This document shows positions 5,412 to 9,845 of a stretch of DNA of 9,845 nt, piece after piece (position 1 is the first letter of the stretch; every line of letters begins with the position of its first letter). Made by a program: the position numbers and the translations under genes. The notes below the pieces were generated by a model. The model made no database searches, had not been told where the DNA came from, and saw only the letters and a program-made list of their open reading frames with translations. This DNA comes from Trichodesmium sp. MAG_R04 (GTDB lineage Bacteria; Cyanobacteriota; Cyanobacteriia; Cyanobacteriales; Microcoleaceae), in assembly GCA_023356515.1 (NCBI GenBank), contig JAKQYG010000121.1, positions 1-9,845 of the forward strand, written 5' to 3'.

Positions 5412-5663
5412 ATGAATAGAATCCCTAATTCCAGTTCTCAACCTCTCGATAATAATTTATTTGAGTCAGAAGAAAATGACCAAATGGAAATCATAGAAGC
5501 TTATAATCCTGAAACTAAAGTAATGTTAGAACGGTTTATTTTAATGTTAATAGCAGTTGGGTTAGTAGTGGGGGCAATTTTATCAGTTGGAGTTGTCTAT
5601 ATTCTGGATAAAACTGGGTTTACAACTCCTCCTAATCAACAGCAAATAAATTTAGGAAAATGA
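5412..5663 (+). CDS. Small single-helix membrane protein between arsM and arsS
   Basis: This is an 83-residue protein I do not recognise. Residues 1-40 are hydrophilic and acidic (SEENDQMEIIEAYNPETK). Residues about 42-66 (RFILMLIAVGLVVGAILSVGVVYIL) form one strong membrane helix containing small glycine/serine faces. Residues 67-83 form a short Pro/Gln-rich tail. The charge pattern (acidic before, K after the helix) does not give a clear topology. There is no signal cleavage site and no cysteine, so it is unlikely to bind arsenic itself. It lies 249 bp after arsM and 96 bp before arsS on the same strand, which suggests co-transcription and a possible role in anchoring or assembling the pathway at a membrane. 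No clear ribosome-binding sequence precedes the ATG. The clean membrane helix and the codon use make a real gene likely; the function is unknown. Confidence 0.65.
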   Translation: MNRIPNSSSQPLDNNLFESEENDQMEIIEAYNPETKVMLERFILMLIAVGLVVGAILSVGVVYILDKTGFTTPPNQQQINLGK

Positions 5664-5759
5664 AAATTATTCAGCTATAATTTCCTTACTTTCTATTGTC
5701 AATAAAATTTAGTAAGATTTCTGAGATATTTTTTTTATTGGTTATTAAAATTTATTACA

Positions 5760-6746
5760 ATGATTCAAACAGCTTTCACACCTTTCCTAACTAAACTAGG
5801 CACAGCTTTAACTAAGAAAAAAATTACTGTTTTACAGATTAATCTTGGTAAACGTTGTAATTTGGCCTGCAGTCATTGTCATGTAGAAGCTAGCCCAAGA
5901 AGAACAGAAGAACTTACTCCAAAAATTTGTGAACAATTAATTGAATTAATTAATAAATTTCCTCAAATTCAGACAGTTGATTTGACCGGGGGTGCGCCAG
6001 AAATGAATTATGGTTTTAAACCCTTAGTTGAAGCTGCAATAGCTAATAATAAAGAAGTAATTGTTCGTTCTAATTTGACAATTTATTTTGTGTCAGAATT
6101 TGAAGATATTCCAGAATATTGTGCTGCAAATAAACTCAGAATTATTGCATCATTGCCTTGTTATTTAGAAGATAATGTAGATCAAATGCGTGGTAATGGT
6201 GTTTATAGTAAATCTATTCGGGCATTACAATGGTTAAATAGATTAGGATACGGAAAAAATCAAAGTTTGATCTTAGATTTAGTTTATAATCCTCCAGTTC
6301 CTAGGAATGATAAGTTTACACTTGTTCCCAATCAAAAAAATCTAGAACAAGATTATAAGAATTATTTAAAGAAGCATTTTAACATCACATTTAATCAATT
6401 ATTCACAATTACTAATCTACCTATAGGTAGAACTAAACTATTTTTGGAAAAACTTAAGACATATCAGTCTTATTTAGACTTCTTAGAGGAAAATTTTAAT
6501 GGTAAGACTATAGAAAATTTAATGTGTCGCAATGAGTTGTCAATTGATTATTTAGGTAATGTTTATGACTGCGACTTTAATCAAATGGAAAATATTCCGA
6601 CTCAAACAAGGGAAGGTGAAAAAGTTACAGTAGCTAAGTTATTAGAAAGTAATAGTTTAGACATAATTGAACAAGTACAGACAGCAAATTATTGTTATAG
6701 TTGTACCGCTGGTTGTGGATCTAGCTGCGGTGGTGCATTAGCCTAA
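5760..6746 (+). CDS. arsS: Arsenosugar biosynthesis radical SAM protein ArsS
   Basis: ArsS is a radical SAM enzyme that transfers a 5'-deoxyadenosyl group to dimethylarsenite, giving the precursor of oxo-arsenosugars. It works in the cytoplasm after ArsM. The 328-residue length is normal for the family. The N-terminal motif LGKRCNLACSHCHVEASPRR carries the [4Fe-4S] cysteines Cys33, Cys37 and Cys40 (CX3CX2C). The SAM-binding glycine motif LTGGAPEMN lies at about 75-83. Middle parts include ASLPCYLEDNVDQMRGNGVY (130-149) and LVYNPP (174-179). The C-terminal region has Cys256, Cys271 and the cluster C312-X2-C315-X3-C319-X3-C323 before GGALA, expected to hold an auxiliary cluster or active-site thiols. 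In this family, the position of Cys319 (TAG-C-GSSCGG) is, as I recall, selenocysteine or Ala in some members. No ribosome-binding sequence is visible. It follows arsM and the small membrane protein and completes the arsenosugar pair. Confidence 0.9.
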   Translation: MIQTAFTPFLTKLGTALTKKKITVLQINLGKRCNLACSHCHVEASPRRTEELTPKICEQLIELINKFPQIQTVDLTGGAPEMNYGFKPLVEAAIANNKEVIVRSNLTIYFVSEFEDIPEYCAANKLRIIASLPCYLEDNVDQMRGNGVYSKSIRALQWLNRLGYGKNQSLILDLVYNPPVPRNDKFTLVPNQKNLEQDYKNYLKKHFNITFNQLFTITNLPIGRTKLFLEKLKTYQSYLDFLEENFNGKTIENLMCRNELSIDYLGNVYDCDFNQMENIPTQTREGEKVTVAKLLESNSLDIIEQVQTANYCYSCTAGCGSSCGGALA

Positions 6747-6808
6747 TTGAGACAATATGATATAATAGGAATTAGTTATTTTTATAGACATCTCTGAAAA
6801 AGAATTTA

Positions 6809-6830
6809 GGAAAGTTATATGAAACTTTCC
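6809..6830 (+). terminator. Strong hairpin behind arsS, possible terminator
   Basis: GGAAAGTT and AACTTTCC form a perfect eight-pair stem around a six-base loop, 62 bp after the arsS stop. The T-run after it is weak (TTCAATAGTTT), so it may stabilise the 3' end or terminate inefficiently. Confidence 0.45.
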
Positions 6831-6863
6831 TTCAATAGTTTGAAAAAGAAATATTTAGGGTTT

Positions 6864-7116
6864 AGGGTTTGGGGAAAAAGTTTTTTCAGGGAGAAAGTAA
6901 AGAGTAGTCAATAGGGAATAGGGACTCAGGAGTTAGGAGAAATTGCAATTACAAGGGAGGTAGTAGTAAGAGTTATCTCTTAACTTTATCTGTTATGGCC
7001 AACTAGAAATCCTAACTGTTTTGAGCTTAAACCACTGAAAAACTGGTGCTTTTTGCCAGTGTAATAAGGCTAAAGCCTTTATGCCTAAATAATTTTATAA
7101 TTAATCAGCAAGCCCT
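6864..7116. repeat. Non-coding element with terminal inverted repeats, copy 2 (MITE-like)
   Basis: The left end, AGGGTTTGGGGAAAAAGT from 6864, matches the left end of copy 1 (1017) at 15 of 18 bases. The right end, read inward on the other strand from 7116, is AGGGCTTGCTGATTAATTATA. It matches the right-end region of copy 1 closely: 7093-7121 versus 1158-1186 differ at only a few of 29 bases. The interior is longer (253 versus 165 bp) and largely different, with two hairpins. The same orientation, similar ends and absence of an ORF fit a miniature transposable element or two decayed insertion sequences of one family. Confidence 0.5.
7033..7061. repeat. Hairpin inside the inverted-repeat element
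   Basis: CACTG-AAAAA pairs with TTTTT-(GC)-CAGTG, giving about ten pairs with a two-base bulge and a seven-base loop. A second perfect hairpin, AAGGCT-AA-AGCCTT, follows at 7066-7079. Both lie inside the putative MITE. Confidence 0.45.
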
Positions 7117-7167
7117 ATCTAATTTCTAGAGATGTGTAATTAAATCAGTAAGTAATCCTAAAAATTA

Positions 7168-7497
7168 ATGTCACAAACATATCTCAAATCATCTCCTGCT
7201 GTTGTAGCAGCAAGCTTTCATGCACTTTCTGACCCCTTACGAATACAGATATTAGAACTGTTGTGGGAACAAGAGTTATGTGTCTGCGATATATGCGATC
7301 GCTTGAATGTTCCCCAGTCAAAACTATCTTTTCATCTAAAAAATCTCAGGGAAGTGTCTTTAGTTCAAGGTCATCAGAATGGTCGTTGGATATATTACAG
7401 TCTTAATTTACCTCAGTTGGAAATCTTAGAACAATATTTAGCAAAATATAAAGATATTAATCCCTTGCCAGCCCAGCTTTGCGAAAATAATGATTAA
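7168..7497 (+). CDS. arsR: ArsR/SmtB-family arsenic-responsive repressor
   Basis: ArsR proteins are dimeric winged-helix repressors released from DNA by As(III) or Sb(III). This 109-residue protein has the typical layout. An N-terminal helix leads into FHALSDPLRIQILELLWEQ (17-35). The metal-site helix ELCVCDICDRL (36-46) has Cys38, Cys40 and Cys43, the three thiolates that bind As(III) in the E. coli-type site. The recognition helix VPQSKLSFHLKNLREVSLV (48-66) follows, then the wing QGHQNGRWIYYSLN (67-80) and a C-terminal dimer helix. Because all three cysteines are present, arsenic is the most likely inducer rather than zinc or cadmium. A HIP1 site lies within the gene at 7295-7302. It follows arsS by 421 bp on the same strand and is followed by a terminator-like hairpin. 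It probably controls arsM-arsS and perhaps the divergent VTT gene, but its operator is not proven. Confidence 0.93.
   Translation: MSQTYLKSSPAVVAASFHALSDPLRIQILELLWEQELCVCDICDRLNVPQSKLSFHLKNLREVSLVQGHQNGRWIYYSLNLPQLEILEQYLAKYKDINPLPAQLCENND
7295..7302. other. HIP1 palindrome GCGATCGC
   Basis: A second HIP1 octamer, inside arsR between the metal-site cysteines and the recognition helix. It indicates a cyanobacterial codon and motif context for arsR. Confidence 0.9.
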
Positions 7498-7535
7498 TTT
7501 TAATGCTGTGTAAAGGTCTTGTAGTTAAACACTGG

Positions 7536-7555
7536 CTGATCAGATCAGGTTTTTT
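7536..7555 (+). terminator. Intrinsic terminator candidate behind arsR
   Basis: CTGATC (7536-7541) and GATCAG (7543-7548) form a perfect dyad followed by GTTTTTT. An outer GTTAAA (7524-7529) pairs with TTTAAC (7553-7558). It lies about 40 bp after the arsR stop and would separate arsR from the cyclase gene. The very tight centre means the real stem is about four pairs with a five-base loop. Confidence 0.5.
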
Positions 7556-7648
7556 AACTTTTGCGCTGAATATATCCTGAAATCTGCTGTAAGTGTAAAA
7601 AATAATGATTTGTAACTAATTCAAAGAGGGTTAATAAATATTAAAACT

Positions 7649-9589
7649 ATGGGACTTATACATTTTTTCCAATGGACAAATAAAAAAATTAATTCTCTAA
7701 CGGCACTAATACCAGTAATTACCGTTTATAGTATTACTATTCTTGGTTTACTTTTTTTTAGACACTTAGGAGGGTTCCAGCCACTAGAATTAGTAGTATT
7801 TGATTGGATGATGGGTTTGCGGTCTAATGAAGGACCAGATACTCGACTGTTAATAGTAGAGATAACTGAAGAAGATATTAGGTTTTTGCAGCACTGGCCA
7901 ATTTCTGACCAGATTTTGGCCGAAGTTTTAGCATCTCTACAAAAATATCAACCTAAAGCAATAGGCATAGATATATATCGAGACATTCCTCATCCACCTG
8001 GTCATTCAAAATTATTAGAACAACTAAAAAAACCGAATATTTTTGCTATTACTTTTCTTGACCGTGATGATACAGTAGGACCACCTCCGACAATCCCAGA
8101 AGAAAGAATTGGGTTTAATAATATTAGTATAGACCCGGATGGTGTAATTCGTCGTAATTTACTATTTACTTCTAATCGCAATAAAACCTTGACAGCTTTT
8201 TCCCTACAATTAGCTCTTGCTTATCTGAAAGATTATGGAATACTGCCTGCTCTAAGTGAGAAGAATGAATATAAATTAGGTGATGTATTATTTAAAGAAT
8301 TAAAATCAAATTCAGGGGGATACCAAAGAATAGATGATACAGGCTATAAGATTTTAATTAATTATCGCAATTCTAAATCTGTTGCTCCCAAAGTTACCAT
8401 AAAGGATATTTTAAATAATAATTTAAATCCCAAATTAGTCAAAAATAAAATTGTTGTCATTGGTACTACTGCCCCTAGTTACAATGACCTACATTTTACT
8501 CCTTATAGTTTTAGTAATTTAGAATTTTCAAGAATGGCAGGAGTGGAGATACATGCACAGGTTATAAGTCAAATTATTAGTGCAGTTCTTGATGAAAGAA
8601 AGCTATTTTCATACTGGGAAGAATCAACAGAAATACTATGGATTATAGGTTGGTCAATTGTTAGTGCTAGTTTAACTTGGTATATAAAAAGACTTATAAT
8701 TTTGGTGTTCATGTATTTTATGAGTTTTACTATTTTAATAGCTATTAGTTATAGTATTTTTCTCAACGCGGAATGGATACCTGTAGCAGCACCTGCAACA
8801 GTAATAGTTATGACTAGTGGGATAGTTATAGTATATAAAATTCAAGAATCATGGCAACAACAAAATCTAGCGATGAAACTACTGGGCCAGCAAACTTCTC
8901 CAGAGATTGCGAATGCTCTTTGGAAAGAACGTTCAAACTTGATTAAGTCTGGAATTTTACCACCAAAAACAGTTATAGCAACTATCTTATTTACTGACTT
9001 AAAAAGCTTTAGCACTATCTCAGAAAAAAATACTTCAGAAAGTTTAATGATTTGGTTAAATGAATATCTGAGTACTATGACGGATATTGTGATTAATCAT
9101 CATGGAATAGTCAATAAATTTACCGGAGATGGAATCATTGCAGTATTTGGTATACCGGTACCTCGTAACACTGCTGAAGAAATTGCTAGAGATGCTCAAA
9201 ATGCAGTGAATTGTGCTTTGGAAATGGAAAAGTATTTATTGAAGTTGAATTGTCAATGGCAACAAAAAGGTTCTCCACAAATAAAAATGCGGGTAGGAAT
9301 TTATACAGGAACTATAACAGTTGGTAGTTTAGGGGGAAAAAATCGCTTAGAATATGGAGTAATTGGTGATAGTGTCAATATTGCTTCCAGGTTGGAAAGT
9401 TTTGACAAGGAACGTCATCCAGGAGTTTGCCGAATTTTGATTGCTGAGGAAACTTATAAATATCTAGATGGAAAATTTCCAATAGAATTTTGGGGTGATT
9501 TTTTTCTTAAAGGGAAGGCAATACCAGTTAGTATATATTTAGTTCAAGGGAACAAATCACTTTCAAAAGTGGGATGGGCAAGAAAATGA
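7649..9589 (+). CDS. CHASE2-domain class III adenylate/guanylate cyclase
   Basis: This is a 646-residue membrane-bound receptor cyclase that makes cAMP or cGMP from ATP or GTP. An N-terminal membrane helix (about 18-38) is followed by an extracytoplasmic CHASE2 sensor domain (about 45-315; FDWMMGLR, VEITEEDIRFLQHWPISD, GIDIYRDIP and VVIGTTAPSYNDLHFTP are typical). Three membrane helices come next (about 326-345, 348-372 and 376-396), then a linker and the catalytic domain (about 440-632). Catalytic residues are present: metal-binding Asp450 (FTDLKSF) and Asp494 (FTGDG), Lys490 before FTGDG, and Asn577/Arg581 in DSVNIASRLE. The second base-selecting position, usually Asp/Thr in adenylate cyclases, is Gly570 (EYGVIGD), so substrate choice is uncertain; Lys490 favours ATP. 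The signal sensed by CHASE2 is unknown. It follows arsR after a probable terminator, so it is likely a separate unit. No strong ribosome-binding sequence is seen; AGAGGG lies about 20 bp upstream. Confidence 0.9.
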   Translation: MGLIHFFQWTNKKINSLTALIPVITVYSITILGLLFFRHLGGFQPLELVVFDWMMGLRSNEGPDTRLLIVEITEEDIRFLQHWPISDQILAEVLASLQKYQPKAIGIDIYRDIPHPPGHSKLLEQLKKPNIFAITFLDRDDTVGPPPTIPEERIGFNNISIDPDGVIRRNLLFTSNRNKTLTAFSLQLALAYLKDYGILPALSEKNEYKLGDVLFKELKSNSGGYQRIDDTGYKILINYRNSKSVAPKVTIKDILNNNLNPKLVKNKIVVIGTTAPSYNDLHFTPYSFSNLEFSRMAGVEIHAQVISQIISAVLDERKLFSYWEESTEILWIIGWSIVSASLTWYIKRLIILVFMYFMSFTILIAISYSIFLNAEWIPVAAPATVIVMTSGIVIVYKIQESWQQQNLAMKLLGQQTSPEIANALWKERSNLIKSGILPPKTVIATILFTDLKSFSTISEKNTSESLMIWLNEYLSTMTDIVINHHGIVNKFTGDGIIAVFGIPVPRNTAEEIARDAQNAVNCALEMEKYLLKLNCQWQQKGSPQIKMRVGIYTGTITVGSLGGKNRLEYGVIGDSVNIASRLESFDKERHPGVCRILIAEETYKYLDGKFPIEFWGDFFLKGKAIPVSIYLVQGNKSLSKVGWARK

Positions 9590-9694
9590 TTCTTGAAAAT
9601 GTTTATACACCTCTTTGATTAAGCAGCATTGAGCAAGTTGGCAATCCCTGAACCGCTTCCTAAAACCCTCATAAACTATTTAGATTAAGTAGAT

Positions 9695-9727
9695 AAGCTA
9701 ACGCTTATTTAAAATGCATATTAGTAA
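9695..9727. repeat. 33-bp dispersed repeat, copy 2
   Basis: It matches 5191-5223 at 30 of 33 bases, in the same orientation, and is preceded by the shared word GATTAAGTA (9683-9691). The sequence after it (CCCACATTCCGCACTTC) is GC-richer and resembles a repeat I recall in AT-rich filamentous cyanobacteria. Confidence 0.7.
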
Positions 9728-9745
9728 CCCACATTCCGCACTTCA

Positions 9746-9760
9746 TTCTGTAGTACAGAA
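9746..9760. promoter_or_regulatory. Perfect 15-bp dyad TTCTGTA-G-TACAGAA
   Basis: Seven-base arms are exact reverse complements around one central G. Its size and symmetry fit a dimeric repressor operator, possibly for a gene beyond the window. It may instead be part of the adjacent repeat. No regulator is identified. Confidence 0.35.
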
Positions 9761-9845
9761 AGATACATAAATTATCATTACTATTTTGAGTCAACAAATT
9801 AAACAAATTAATTCTATAGAACAGAAAAATTAGTGGCATGAATAT

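Larger units (their letters stand above)
6747..7167. other. Spacer between arsS and arsR with repeat structures
   Basis: No gene is visible. It contains a terminator-like hairpin (6809-6830), a MITE-like element (6864-7116) with inner hairpins at 7033-7061 and 7066-7079, and a low-complexity run of GGG/TTT words at 6855-6930. The last 50 bases before arsR should hold its promoter, but I can point to no clear -35/-10 pair or dyad there. Confidence 0.55.
9590..9845. other. Spacer at the window end with repeat and dyad
   Basis: No gene or clear terminator is visible behind the cyclase gene. The stretch holds the second copy of the 33-bp repeat (9695-9727) and a 15-bp dyad (9746-9760). The final ATG (9838-9840) could begin a gene outside the window, but this cannot be judged. 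Confidence 0.5.

Noticed and set aside
7498..9589. The cyclase as part of the arsenic operon
   Set aside because: A terminator-like hairpin and about 150 bp separate it from arsR, and no known link joins CHASE2 cyclases to arsenic. Proximity alone does not support it.

Overview
The window looks like accessory DNA from a filamentous, AT-rich cyanobacterium. Three things suggest this: HIP1 palindromes (GCGATCGC at 2533-2540 and 7295-7302), long low-coding spacers full of short dispersed repeats and a dead transposase gene, and a gene set typical of that phylum. The low GC content and repeat-rich spacers resemble the Trichodesmium/Okeania group. This placement is an inference from sequence style and was not tested by a search.

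Layout. 1-512 (minus): the N-terminal part of a lipoprotein amino-acid ABC transporter binding protein, cut by the window edge. 513-1423: a spacer with hairpins and one copy of a short inverted-repeat element. 1424-1660 (minus): a small hypothetical protein. 1661-2422: a spacer whose right part is the wreck of an IS200/IS605-type tnpB gene, lying in the same frame as and directly behind the stop codon of the next gene. 2423-3151 (minus): a TVP38/TMEM64 (VTT/DedA-like) membrane protein. 3152-3899: a divergent regulatory spacer with a tandem repeat and two perfect dyads. 3924-6746 (plus): arsM, a small one-helix membrane protein, and arsS. 6747-7167: a spacer with a terminator-like hairpin and a second copy of the inverted-repeat element. 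7168-7497 (plus): arsR, followed by a terminator-like hairpin. 7649-9589 (plus): a CHASE2-class III nucleotide cyclase. 9590-9845: a spacer with a repeat whose partner lies behind arsM.

The core is an arsenic detoxification and arsenosugar island. ArsM methylates trivalent arsenic. ArsS, a radical SAM enzyme, is known in this family to attach the 5'-deoxyadenosyl group to dimethylarsenic, which is the committed step to arsenosugars. ArsR carries all three As(III)-binding cysteines and is the likely sensor-repressor. The membrane protein encoded between arsM and arsS, and the VTT-domain protein divergent from arsM, are the least understood parts and are candidate membrane partners of the pathway. 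Nothing in the sequence proves that link.
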